Source: Tubiluchus corallicola (Eukaryota; Priapulida; Priapulimorpha; Priapulimorphida; Tubiluchidae). From it: a DNA stretch of 64,000 bases. Each line of letters begins with the position of its first letter. Position 1 is the first letter of the stretch. Below the pieces are notes generated by a model. The model had not been told where the DNA came from and searched no databases. It saw only the letters and a program-made list of their open reading frames with translations. The stretch spans positions 343,501 to 407,500 of the forward strand of contig JAQGDQ010000126.1 in assembly GCA_030141605.1 (NCBI GenBank), written 5' to 3'. Made by a program: the position numbers and the translations under genes. Positions 50,202 through 63,383 of the stretch are shown in pieces.

Positions 50202-53200
50202 TAATATTATGACAGTTATAAATAATTGGTAACCCACTATTTGAATAGGTACACCTTGAATACCATCTCTATTTAGCGCCCGTGCGCTGCTATTAAGTGT
50301 ACACTGTTGGGTCTAAGAAGTCTTCAATCGTTAATAAAAAAAAACCAGCTAAACTGAAAGTCACAGACACAGGAAAATGGAGCAAGTAGAAAAGTAGGTA
50401 AAAATGGCACATATGTTATTTTGATGCAATTGTTTTCTGTAGTAAAACTAGAATGCGCTTAGTCGGAAGCAGATTTCTGCCAAAGCCAAACAATCCTAAA
50501 TTTATTCGTCTGATTTTCTTTATAAAAAAATTAACATACGCCTAGCGAACGTACAAAAATGTACCTGTCTTGGTATTAGTCTCGTATAGACTAGCAAAAG
50601 TCTCAAAATAGTTATTCATTAAATAGATTTATAATCAATAATGCACGAATGTTCCACATAGTTTTTATCCACCTTTTTAACCATTAATTTTGACAATAAT
50701 AATAACTGACTAACTAATATATGCATACTTATAATATACTGTAGGTCACCTTATAGGGATATACACATTTATAACCAAAGGTTATAGACAGCATTACACA
50801 GTTTTACAAGCAATAATTTCTCGAAGTGGAACTGGAACTAACTCGTGGTTGTTTGTCCAGGTGTAGATAACAAAAAAGAGTACTAAACATTCCCTCTGAG
50901 ACCTCCACGAAGTACTTCACGAATGTTTTTTGTACGTGGTGTTCGGTTAAGTTTTGCAAAAAAAGAACCGGCGAAAGGATGCCCATTTTGGCACCCAATA
51001 CCCGCCTTTTCTCAGCAGTTAACCCCATTCCCCACAGCCGAACCAGATCCCCAAAATTGAATTTTTCTTGTGAACATTACGATAAAGTATAATGGTACTA
51101 GTGTGTTAGGTTTGTTATAGTGTGCTATATTAAGTGTAGTCAATTACCTATGTACAGTATGTGTTGATTGAATTTGAAATTGAATTTATCACCCCATTGT
51201 ACTTCCAGAGTCTTTAGGAGCAATCACGTTTCTGCACTTTCTGCTACTTTTGACTAAATTTTCAATCAGCCTTCGTCAGAAAGTTTATGAAATTTTTTTA
51301 AAACTTCCTTTTACACGTACAGGTCCATTTCACTAGTTTTATCATTTTCACAATCATAACTCTGGTATGGTTGCAAATACTTCATTACAGATTCATTTAC
51401 TGTTCAGTGTCGCCACTCACCTGCTTTTTTACTTTTCGTTTCTTGTATCCCGCTCCTGAAAACTTCTGTTTTATAGGTTTATCTGCCATAATTATTTAAA
51501 TGCTATTGTAATAAACTTTCTTGATTAGGGGACGGATTCTAAAGATCATTATTATAAGCACTTACACAATTCTGCTACTCTATGTATATAGCAGAAAATG
51601 CGGGCAAAAACAGAGCCACTACACCCGCACGGCACAGAATTTCTCTGCGTGCCTTATACCGAAAAAAATTCAAGCAATTGCGCGCCTTTGTAAATCATAG
51701 TTTTCAGTGCTTGTCACTTCCATTACGTTCGCACAGAAAGCCAGGTTCACCCACAAATCCTCCTTTTAATTGCCAAGCCTTTTTCTCCAGACGCAAAAGT
51801 TCGTTTCTTCCCTCTGTTAGAAAATTGCCCTTTACACAGTCACAAAGATTTCACAAGACAGATGCGGCTCAAATTAGCATTTAAAGTCAATGATGAATGA
51901 AAAGTATTTAGATATTGATATTAATTTTACTTTTTTCAACGTTTCTGTAAATTTGGTTCATATTTTGCGAGTTTTTATTCCACGCATTTTGTCAAATTTA
52001 TAGGATTATTGCACTTTCTCAAAATTAAACTGCGTGTAGACAAAGGAGAAAATAAATATGATAAGAAACAAACTATTATCAGCTGTGTGATATAAAACCT
52101 GCTTTTCGTTTCAACGAAGCAAAGTGAATATAACTATAACTATACGTTGTGCATAAGGTTGCTACATATGAACGTGCAAGGCGTAATAATGTTTGCGTGA
52201 AATGACGTAATCTTAGGAAACCAGATAAAATAATGTTTCGCTCCAGATGGACATTTGCTAGCATCGATGAATTATATATTTGACAGGGAGGTAACGGAAG
52301 TAGTTCGTTTCATTTAATTAAAGTGTTGTACACTTAAGCAGTTGCATATACACTATGTCATTATTTTACATTTAAATTGCTAAACTTGAAAATTATAGAA
52401 TTATTTCTAGAATTTGGCGCCCTAGGCAAGTACCTAGTTTAAGTGCCTAATGGTAGAGTCGGCCCTGACCACCACTTGTCATAAACATCTAGCTGGGTTT
52501 TGCAAAATCAATATTTCGTCAAAAATTGTTTATATGTGTCAGTATTATTATCGTCTTTTCTTGCGACTGCATTAATTTATGTATAAACCATTATTGTCAG
52601 TGCTTCATATGAATTGCACACAAGCTGTGAAAAAATTACTTACGCGGTGCAATCTCCTTCCTAAAGTCGATTAATACTACATTAGGTAATAAAATTGTTA
52701 GCAAAAATCCTATACCATTACACATTTTAAAAAACTACGTAAAAATAACGAACTACTTTGCAACGTACAAGTGTCAAAAAAACGCTTGACTTAAAAATTG
52801 TCATAAGTAGATGTAAACGTGTTTTTCTATATTTGATAATTATATTCTTTCTGTTTTTCTCATTCTAAGGTTAAACGAAGTTCTTAAAAATGTATCATGG
52901 CACTAAGATGCAATTGCTTTGGGAAATTCCTGCTTGTAACTGTTGTAGGCGATTGAAGAACGACCAGACAAAGAATCGAAGAACCACTAGTCAAAGGACA
53001 ACTGATCAAAATGTAGCAAGGACAAAGGACCACCAGTCATAGAACCACCTTCCATTTTTAAAAGTGACCGAAGGATTCTGTCTGTACTACGAATGGCGAC
53101 AATATTTGATACTAAAATAAAATAAATGTTCTTTATTAAAATTTAAATGTTCTTTCTTCAGTTTTTCTTAGTTTCGTTTATTCCTTTTGGCTTCTTCAGG

Positions 53201-53408
53201 ATGCAATCGATTCTGACACTCTGTACAATATTGCCATTATTGCCTAGAAGTAAAAAAATGTATCGACATCTGAACATCGGACCAAATTACGTCAAGTGAA
53301 TGAAATAAACTAAAAAATTGTTCTTGAGCAAGGCAAATTAAACCCTCTTAAAAATGCTAAACAGCTGCAATAAAAACTCTAAATTTAAATTTAATAATAT
53401 ATATATTA
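50202..53408. other. Unassigned AT-rich DNA
   Basis: No convincing gene. A basic 100-aa open frame at 51582-51884 has no recognised domain. The GACCACCGGTCAAAG-like short repeat occurs at about 52955-53050. A possible LINE-type tail (TTGAATTTGAAATTGAA) lies near 51170. Confidence 0.35.
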
Positions 53409-53648
<240 letters not shown>

Positions 53649-53877
53649 TAACGGGTACAACCATATACACGCATTTACACAAATTATACCAAGAGATAAT
53701 TGGTATAGGTCGACACAAAGAAAAACAGGCCTACACAAAAACGAAAAAAAGAAAGAAATTAGTAAGCATAAAACAAACAATTCATACTGTGGGCGTTTAA
53801 GAATTCTAAGGCCTATTTCACAATGAGGACGCAAGGGATTTCTGACAGAAAATCAGAAAATTTCAGAAAATTTCCGA

Positions 53878-54245
53878 TTTTTTCTGGGAAGACAGGCAGG
53901 CAGGTAAGCGATAGATAGACGTGTAGGTGGGTAGGTAGGAAGGTTGGTTGGTAGATAAGTAGGTAGGTACGTAGATAGGTAGGTAGGTAACTAGGTAGGT
54001 AGGTAGGCTAGGTAGGTAGGTAGGTAGGTAGGTAGGTAGGTAGGTAGGCAGGTAGGTAGGTAGGTAGATAGGTGGGTAGGTACGTACGTAGGTAGGTAGG
54101 TAGTTACTTGTAGGTAGGTAGGTAGGTAGGTAGGTAGGTAGGTAGGTAGGTAGGTAGGTAGGTAGGCAGGTAGGTAGGTAGGTAGATAGGTGGGTAGGTA
54201 CGTACGTAGGTAGGTAGGTAGTTACTTGTAGGTAGGTAGGTAGGC
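53878..54245 (+). repeat. (GTAG)n satellite with 118-bp superrepeat
   Basis: Tetranucleotide GTAG with variants. A block beginning GGCAGGTAGG and running through GATAGGTGGGTAGGTACGTA and GTTACTTG occurs at 54047 and again at 54165. Confidence 0.95.
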
Positions 54246-55902
54246 ATGTTGGTTGATTGGTTGGCTCATTAAGTACACCACTGTAATAAAAAGCAGTTTT
54301 GTTAAAAATGATATGTTTTCTTGTGAAGAAGTGAATTTCTACAGATGCAACTATGCAATGTTCATAGCCGCAACGCTCATCTGCCTCAAGGTTATTATTA
54401 CGTTTCCTTTTTTGGATGACAAATAGCCCTAATTACATCATTGCAAACCCATTTCCCGGCCAATTACTAGCTCAAAGTGAGTGTAATGTCAGCAAATACC
54501 GATGAACTAATTTCATTGTGAAACCAGAATTCACATGCGAATATACTTGCGAACCTGTAGTTCATCAAACACGGCTGATCAAACATGTAAACATAAGTGG
54601 GCCCTAATGGAATCCTGGCCACTGGAGTCCCTTTCTGTCTGAAAAGTTTGCACGAAACTCTCTTCGTGTAATGGCTATAACGCTATTGTGTGTTTGTGTT
54701 GATGTTTTCATGGATATCATCAATATAATTATCAAGGTTATCTTTGCATAAATGTTTTAGCAACCACTTATTTTTGACTAACTTCTAACTTCGCGGAATA
54801 TTCGAAAAACATTTGAATTGGTGGCGTGCATAAACGCCACTAGTGTGCGCCACCAATGCATTGCCAAACCAACAGTATAGTTAGAAATCACTCAATTTGT
54901 AATAAGCCTGAATGTTCTTCTTCCTATTTCAATACCAACTGTAGTGCGGCAATAACGAACAAAGGCATTTTGAATTGGCATTTTTGTCTAGTAACTGCTA
55001 TAGATGTCAGAATTTAATATATTATACGAATCACACTGACAGCCGCTAGTTTATGTCGATCTCTTTAGCCAAAATCGACCGACAATGCGATTTTACAACT
55101 TGCCAACTTGATCAAAGTGCAAGTGGAGGCAACATCCCCAGTATGACTGCAATGACACAAGATAGTCGATTTGTAAACATAGCGTAGAGACATTTTCAAG
55201 CACGGTACATGCACCCGCTTTTTCAACAAAATTATGTTCTCATCCACTTATGCAAAAATCTCCCATCTAAGCCGATTACAAGTAAGTCAAGGTCAAGCAA
55301 GCGAGCATAAGACTAACCTAAAGGACAAGAAGCACCCATGTTTAGTCATCTTCGCGTTAAAGATGACAAAGGACAAACCATCTTGGCCTTAGTTAAAGAA
55401 TATTCAACATATTTCTAATGATGTGATGTTTTTAATATGAAGCAACCCACTGCAATTTTGTTCAAATACTGTTAGTATAATCCACATGTAGCAGAATATG
55501 ACAGGTCACTGATGAATATTTGATTGCCGTATGGTTGAACTTTGTGATAAGCGTTTGTCTTAAACCTTCTTAAAAGTGTTGGATATGTCAAGGTCTGTTA
55601 ACGTGGCCTCGGCTAGGTGCTTATCAGCCACGGAGCGAAAACCATGCTGGTCATCTTTAGCTAGATGGTCACTGTTGTCCAAGAAACACTGTGGTTATTT
55701 ATCAGTATGAATTTAAAAACCTTATTGATTATTGGCAGCAACTTAACCCGCTTGATTTCTCACCCTTGGTTTTTATGCTCAGATAACTGAAACGGAATTT
55801 ACAGGCAGACGGACAGCTGGTCAATCAGTTATGAAACACAAAGTCCTACTAACCTGAATTTTCATAGTTTCATCATCAGGGACGATTTACAAGCCATACA
55901 AT
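54246..55902. other. Unassigned DNA
   Basis: No gene or element recognised. Confidence 0.3.
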
Positions 55903-58850
55903 TACAATTACAATTACAAGTTACAAAATATGACATAAACAATGTAGTACATTACAATGGAAAAAAAAAGAAAAACTACACAGACAAAACCCCACACAAG
56001 GGGTGTAATCGTCAACACAATAAAACACAGTAATGATAATAATAATCATAATCATAATAGTAAACGGTATTTACAGTGGTTAAATATTTCAATTATATTA
56101 TATTATGTTAAGATATTTACAAAATTTAGTACACAACGAGTTTTAGAATTGCGATTACATCTCCCGCAAATTTATACTGTAGAACCTAGTATTATATTAA
56201 AATTACATGTTACAAAATGGTAACATACATTTAAAATGAAGCGTTAGAATTATTGTATATAATGGCGATCTTACACTATTAAATAGAATAACAGGTAAGC
56301 TCAATTTTGTAAATTTCGTTTTATAAAACACTCAGTAATATATCTTGACACTAAGTTTGTCATTTCAAAATCACTACCTCTTAACAGCAAAATAAATTTT
56401 TGGTCCATAGGTAGATTAATAAAAGCAGGAAAAATTTTCGCAATAGAACTGAATAAATTACCTTAAATTATAGTAATTTTTACAGTCAAGTACAAAATGC
56501 ATTTCATCTTCAATTTTTCCTTCATTGCGGCATTTTCTACATACAAGTTGTGAGAACTGATACGCAGTTTAGTAAAGTTCGACCTTAGTAAATGATTATG
56601 TATAAAATAAGTTATTTCTGGGCTTCAAATTCTTGCTTAAATTTTGAATAGGTTCGTAGTTTATTAGTTTCGCCAGTGTTGCCTGTTTCTTTTGTAACAC
56701 ATTCCTTCCAGTAAATTTTGTAATTTGTTAGTAGTTTCTCCTTTAAAGCGTGTAGAAAAGAATTGGTTTGATCGACACGTTGCTGTTCCCAAATATGAGA
56801 AAAGCCCAAATGACGTAAAATGTTTCTTACAAATTGTAACCAGTATCCCGTATTTTGGTTAAGAAGAATTTTATTTTCTTCGCAGGTTTGGTATATCAAT
56901 GCATTTTGTGGAGAGTTCAGTGTTTTAAGCCAGTATTTTATTGTCCTAATTATAACGTCTACGTATAGAGGGAAACAACCCAACACTCTCCCCTGACCGC
57001 ATGATTAAAGGAAAATTTATTCACGCCTAGAGCGAACTTACATACTTTACGTAAAGTAACTCCATGGGTAAATCATCGTATAAATTTTCAACTGTAATTT
57101 CGTTATCTTTTGATATTATATATATATATATGTATACATATATAAGGGGGACCAACACTCTGAACCATATAATGCGACTGGTTTTATTAAATTATCAAAT
57201 AAGTGCGTTAATTTTTATAGCTTACATTGTCCCCCCAGAATTTTCTTGTTTTGTTGCATAATTCTTCTTTTGCCTTGCTAAATGACCCGCTTGCATTAAA
57301 GTTTATCTCCAAGTAATTACAATTTTGAGCAATATCAATACTTTCCTGCCCTATAGTAAAGCTTTGCTTGGATATTCTGTGACCGCCTTTATTGAAAATA
57401 ATTATTTTTTGTTTTTTCTAGGTTAATGTTTAGCAACCAGTCATCACAGTATTATTTTAAGCTATTTAAACTATTCTGCAAACCGTTCTGAGATGTAGAG
57501 AAAACCACAATATCGTCAGCGTCAGCAAGTAGTTGTTATTTAATATGGGCGGGTCGCATTTATCATTAAAAATCGTTGTGATGTCATTTATAAACAAATT
57601 AAATAAACTTGGACTTAATACACATTCCTGTTTAACGCCGACATTTACTGGAAAAGAGTCAGATAAATTATTATTCGAGATTTTAAGTTGCGCATCTGTG
57701 GAGGCGCACATGCTTTTTATTATGTTGTAAAATTTAGTGCCAAAGTCATATTTTAGTAATTTGTAAAAAAAGGTCTGTAAATAGTATCAAAGGATTTTTA
57801 AGGTCAATAAAGCATGCATATATGTATTTTCGTCGTGCTTGATTAATATATTTATCAACTACAGTTTTCAAGGTAAGTATATGATCTGACGTTTGTGACG
57901 ATTTTCTAAATCCAATTTGTTCTTTCTTAATTATGTTACGTTCGATTAGGTCATTTTCCAGTCTTTTATGTGTAATTTTACAAAATGCTTTGCCGAGATT
58001 GCTACTAATAGAGATATCTCTACAGTGTGATGGATCTGTTGGGTCTCCTTTCTTTAATATAGGTGTGATTAGGCAATCAGCCCAGGCTTTTGGAAATTTT
58101 CCGAGTGAATAAACTGAATTAAAAAATATAATGTTAGTGTTAGTGCTCGTACTGTAATTCCACTTTTGATCATTTCGTTTATTATTCCATCTTTGCCTGG
58201 TGCTTTGTTATTTTTTAATGAAATTATTGCTTCTCAGACTTCATTTTCGGAAATACGATAGTCTAATTTTGTAAAGGATGCTGGATTAATCTCTTTTACA
58301 TGATTTTCAATATTTATAACATGCGAAGTGTTTTGAAATAATTGATACTTTTCATTTTTAGTCATCAGCTCCTTGAAATATTTATGAAATTTTGTCACAT
58401 TGGTAATGAATTTGAATTGCGTGGAGTTCCGTCAATTTTTTCTAAAGTCTCCCATAACATTTTTGGGTCGTCGTGGCTAGTGTTTTCCAGAATAGATAAA
58501 AGTTTATTTCTAGTTAGCTTTTGTTTTTTATTCAAAAGCTTTTTATGCGTTTTTCTTAGCTTATGATACGTAGAGTGAATAGCGTAATTATTTGGATTTT
58601 TTGAAAGAGCTCTAGCCAGTTGAGAGAGAGTTCTGCAACTAGTTTGACATTCTTTGTCATACCATGATTTATGTTTTGCCGTTGTCTTGCGAAAAGCCCG
58701 TTTCGGTGGTAATGCTTTCTTAGCTGCACTATGGAAAATATCATTAATTAATTCTAAGTTATTTTCGACATCATTAGGTCCGCATTTAATAAGATGTTGT
58801 TTAAGATTAAAATGTGCAGCTAGAGCATTGGTAACTCACCATTAATAACC
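55903..58850 (-). mobile_element. LINE (about 2.9 kb), RT to 3' end, decayed
   Basis: Minus strand, 5' to 3': linker with FHSAAKKALPPKRAF and HKSWYDKECQ (about 58735-58650); LGKFPKAW and ITPILKKGD (about 58110-58040); NVGVKQECVLSPSLFNLFI (about 57650-57590, Gly to Glu in the GVKQG motif); LADADDIVVFS (about 57525-57490); IRTIKYWLKTL and WLQFVRNILRHLGFSHIWEQ (56986-56750); a Cys-rich end CRKCRNEGKIEDEMHF (about 56540-56490); ORF2 end near 56303; a 3' UTR ending in TTGTAA repeats at 55903-55922. Frame breaks throughout. No endonuclease, so it is 5'-truncated near 58850. Confidence 0.85.
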
Positions 58851-59445
58851 AGGCATATGGTCCTGGTAGACTCGTAATGCAAAATTCACATCGCAATCAA
58901 TTAGGGATTGCAAAGCAGCACCAATCAGGGAACTGCATTAAACCTGTATCAAAGTGCTCAAAATCAAGTTGCTTACTGTTGTCCAAAAGCAATTTGCTTA
59001 CCTTTGAATATAAAGGTATAAACAAGGTTTTTGTTGATAGAAATAAACTTTGAATGCTCAGATGTTTTTCGTTCTGCGTCTCTAAAAATAGGTATTTAGT
59101 TCGGTGCAAAACAGTCACATTTTTGTTAATGCCAAAATAACATCTGAAACGTGTTATAAGTATTTTACCTTTTCATTGGCTAAATACTTGTTCATGGATT
59201 TATTAAGACGTATGACCGCCCGATGTGCAAAACCTGAGCAGCTCTCTAAAAATCACAAATCAATAAAACAATTCCTGCGCAGCCGCTTTAAACACACAAT
59301 TCCGCATGCATGACTTGTGTGTAGTTACAATTCTTATAACATTCTTATGCTATGTAACAGGCCGTCTGTTACAATTCTTTGTTGATTAGTTTGTCAGAAT
59401 ATTAAATTAAATTTTGTTTACATTCCTCTGAAGTTTCGTCATATT
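58851..59445. other. Unassigned spacer
   Basis: Short open frames on both strands without recognised domains; possibly further LINE remains but not supported. Confidence 0.3.
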
Positions 59446-59785
59446 GTTATGGGGGCGAAATGCTATTTATTTCGACCCTTCCCCTCTACATTGTGATGGA
59501 CTCGCCCGTACATAGCCATTGCGTAGTGCGTTGAATACCAGCTATAACAACCGTCGCCATGGAATGGATGCGTCGATTCAGCAATTAACGGGCATATCTT
59601 TTTACCATCACGTCATGTGTTCCATAGACAAAACCAGCATGAAATTCTCAATACAAATTTACCGGCAAGTTTGCTTCATCAAATCTCTGTCTGACTTTTA
59701 TAAAGTTTTCGTCATCCTGGCATTGAACCCGGACCTCTTGGGATCCGAAATACGAGGGCACAAATTAACTAGGGAGCAACCAATA
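59446..59785 (-). mobile_element. SINE family A, copy with best-preserved tRNA-like head
   Basis: GTTATGGGGGCGAAATGCT start at the left. At the right, 59711-59781 reads on the minus strand as a tRNA-like sequence: GGTTGCTCCCTAGTTAA (A-box region), GGATCCCAAGAGGTCC (arm), CCGGGTTCAATGCCAGG (B box and T-arm). The 120-aa frame over it is not a gene. Confidence 0.75.
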
Positions 59786-61734
59786 AGAACCCTGCCGGCG
59801 ATGACCCAGCATCAATGCTATATTACGCTTGCCCCCAATTTTAGAGCCTGCAACTCAAATTTGTCAATAAATTTAATCTAATCTAAAATTCATTATATAG
59901 TAACAGAAAATTTTAACTAATAGGAAAGCGAAAGTTTTTTTAGAATCATAAGGTCATTTAAATGGATTAGTTTTTCAGTGTCAAAGCAATATTTCTGGAA
60001 CCAAATTATCAAAAAATGCAAATGTATTAAGACACTTTTTAGATAGTTTTATGTAGCTCAATGAACTTACTGCTTTATATTTTAAAAAGTAGTTGGTTTT
60101 TTTGCGAAACTTTTTACAGCAAACACTACACTTTTCGCGAAACATTCAAGCGTCTTTATGAATTTACAATATGTTTTGAAATTTGATTAATATTATCCTG
60201 CACAAAGTAGATGCAATTAACCGTGTAAGCTTGTAGGAAAATCTGTCCATAAAATCATAACTAATGATAGATCTGAGCAAATTTAGTTTAAATTAACTAT
60301 TCTATGGTTCTTACTTTCTTACTTGCACATCCAAACTTAATCGGCAATCCTCGTTTCTGAATAGGTTATTAGTAAAGTCAAAATAGCAAACATGTTTCGC
60401 GCGCTTTAGTTGATGATGTTAATTGCTTGTATTATTGAAGGTCGATGTACGAATTTAGGTATTACAACAGTTATTACAAGGCAACAACTCATTAAGTTCA
60501 TATGAGATTGCATTTTCGAAGCGCTAGAGAGGGCCGTATCGATTGAACCAGAGTAAAAACGTAACAGGGGATATTGAACTCCAAGTTCGAGTCCAAGCGC
60601 AAGTCTGCTGAGTTAATATAGGAAATACAGATAGCAAATAGCATTATTATTATTAGATACTATGTAGTCTATAACACTAGGTGCAGTAAATTATCATTAC
60701 AAACAGGGACATTATTCCAAAATTTTAATTCCATCAAAACTTTTGCACTAAATGTTAATCCTGCACTGTAATCACAAGTCAATTCTCTGCGAAATACAAG
60801 CTAAAGACTTGACCCCCCCCCCCCAGGTCGCAAACCACTTCAAACCCGTCCGCTGTACATATAACTCAGTATTTTTATTTTTTATTTTATTTCAAGGCTT
60901 AATTTCCGTTTAATAGTCATTACTTTCTCTATTATATTTTTTTAATTTTGCTTTTACTTTAAAACCATATTTAGTTTCCATTCTGTTATTTTGTTATTTC
61001 GTAAACTACTTTAGGGTTAGCTCAATTTTCCTTTAGCAGTTTCAGCAAATCTCAACTTTTTCATTGTTTGGCATTTTTCTGTGGCAGTATATTTCTGTAA
61101 ATGCAAACTGTAATGGCTGCCTTCATTTGTCATTTCCATTTAGATTTAGTTCCTGTTTTAATCTCTTCCGATTTATGTAACATTTATACAAGATCTGGTA
61201 TTTCTTCTTTGGTTAGGCGACACTTGCACTGAAATTATGAAATAACTAATTAGTATTTTGCGTTTAGGAAACAGCCACCGGCGGGCAGAAAGTAACTAAA
61301 CGAATAGATGTATTTTCCAACATCTTGGGAAACCGCTTATTTTCCATTTCGCTTGTTTTGCGTTAGGCTTGCTTGGGGTTCTAAGCTAGTAAAGAGCTAA
61401 TTATTATACAGAAATGTTCATGTTTTTCATCAGAATTTATCTGTAAAGATTCGCGTTCGACAGGCCAACCCCAATCAGGTTTTGCATTAGCACTTTGCAC
61501 AACCAAGCATTAGCACTTTGTTTGGCTCTAGGCCAACAGGGAACCGCTGCAGTATCCTCGCCCACAAGCTTATTTATCTTATTACTTCTGGATATCTTGA
61601 ATAGATATTATCTACAATTATTTAGTTTAAATTTCGTTCTACAATTTTATGCGTGTTTACTATTCAGTTGAAAAACGTCACTAGTCAAGAACAATTTTCT
61701 TCATTAATTAGGTGACTATGAATCCAGAATGTTC
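59786..61734. other. Unassigned DNA
   Basis: No gene or element recognised. A run of ten or more C residues lies near 60815-60825. Confidence 0.3.
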
Positions 61735-61856
61735 ACAAACCCTTGCGGTTTATTTCGCAATTATTACCCGTTGTAACAAGTACATGAGTTTTCAGCGTCT
61801 CCTTTCTTTCTTCAAGTCGTTACCCGCCATTGTTGTGAAGTAAGCCGCAATTGATC
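61735..61856. repeat. SINE family B tail, inverted pair
   Basis: 61735-61775 (ttgcggtttatttcgcaatt, attattacccgttg) is an inverted copy of the same tail found in direct orientation at 61785-61856 (tctcctttctttcttcaagt ... gttacccgccattgttgtga). The direct half matches 63058-63145. Confidence 0.6.
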
Positions 61857-62834
61857 AAACATATTGGTCTATCGCTCCGCCTCCGCTGTGACGTAAGCAC
61901 CCTCAGCGGCATTTGGGACACAGCTAACGCTGGACAACAACTATCTAAATTAAACTAAACTAAACAACATGACAGTCACAACTAATGTCTGATCAGCAGA
62001 CAAGCTGATTGCACGTTTCCATAAACACAAATTTGCAGAACAGTAGCTATTTTTACATGAAATTAACACTTCAAGTAGCCAAAAAATGACACTTCAACTT
62101 AAACAGAATGTAGAAACGAAGTTTCAAAATACAGAGACATAAAGAAACTTAGCCAGTTAGCCTTGCTTTACAATAAATGAGCAAATAAACGGAAATGGAA
62201 TAAATTTGATGGTCCATTCCATAGACGACCCTTATATTGAATGCCCGAGTTATATCGGACCCAATGGCATCTTTTAACCATGATTATAACCAGAAAAATA
62301 GTGTAAAATTAACTATGATTGCGTTGATGTATAATATAACTTTTGGCTACATTTGAATTAGTTTTGACTGTGAAGATGTCATTGAGGTTAATGAAAACTA
62401 GCCAGAAAAGAAAACATTTTGTTTTGTCCTTATTTAAAGTTATCAAGTAGTGTTTTTTATCTAACTTGCAAAGCCATAAACTTGTTAACCAAACTGCATA
62501 TCTTCTTGATTGCAAAATGGTTTAATCAGCAACTCATAGACGTAAGCGTTACGCATTTCTTCTTATAAACGAAACTAGACTATATATTTCCATTAATTCA
62601 ATTGCAATTTCAATTGACAATAATAAAATCTAGAAGCAGGCCAATATTTCTCCCGCTAACTAATGAAACGTTGAGCATTTTTCATAACAGTATTAGACGG
62701 AGCTGCAGCTAAATGTCCCGAACGTACCTGCGTTAATTCAGCTCTGCAGGGGTGCGAAATAACTGCACGCCGAAATAACTCAACGAAAATGATTGACATT
62801 ATGTTAGACGTCAATTGCTTATGAACATACTGGT
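61857..62834. other. Unassigned DNA
   Basis: No gene or element recognised. Confidence 0.3.
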
Positions 62835-63213
62835 ACTCATAGTCATAATCTGATTCACGACAGCATTAACGGTCAGCTAATTTGAAAAAGTTGATACCAT
62901 AAGTAACACCTAATGTCATGGGTACAAGTGACGCTGTCGAATTGTAAGCTACAAGGATGAAATATCGAACCTGTTCTGACATGTTGACTGATATATTAAG
63001 TGGCTGAGCATGGGAGTTCTAATGTCAGGTCTCGGGTTCAAGACCCGACTAACAATTCTCAGTGTCTCCTTTCTTTCTCCAACTCATTACCCGCAATGGG
63101 TAATCATTGTTGTGAAATAAACCGCAGTGGTTTATTAACATTTTAGCATTCACAGTCATAATCTAATCAATGATAGCGTTAATTGCCAGCTAATTTGAAA
63201 GAGTTGATACAAT
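62835..63213 (+). mobile_element. tRNA-derived SINE (family B) between ~65-bp direct repeats
   Basis: 62999-63052 is tRNA-like: TGGCTGAGCATGG (A box) and CTCGGGTTCAAGACCCGA (B box in a stem). A body follows: TCTCCTTTCTTTCTCC, ACTCATTACCCG, GTTGTGAAATAAACCGCAG, ending near 63145. It sits between diverged direct repeats 62835-62902 and 63148-63213 (cataatct(g/a)at, cagctaatttgaaa, gagttgatac). Confidence 0.7.
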
Positions 63214-63383
63214 TTTCTTCATTTTTGCATTTTTTCTAACAAGTTATTGAAAAAGTAGAGTACACTAATTGTGTAAGCGTAGGCTGTTGGCCTATCAGGC
63301 CTACGGTCTCGGGGTCTGTCCAAAGAGTAATGCAGTAATCCGGCCGTGTCCACGTTGACGACATTTCAAATCTGATGCATGAG

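Noticed and set aside
51582-51884. 100-aa basic open frame as a gene
   Set aside because: No recognised domain, no splice or homology support, and a length expected by chance in this amount of sequence.
59519-59881. 120-aa open frame
   Set aside because: It lies over the SINE at 59446-59785 and its flank; no protein domain is visible.
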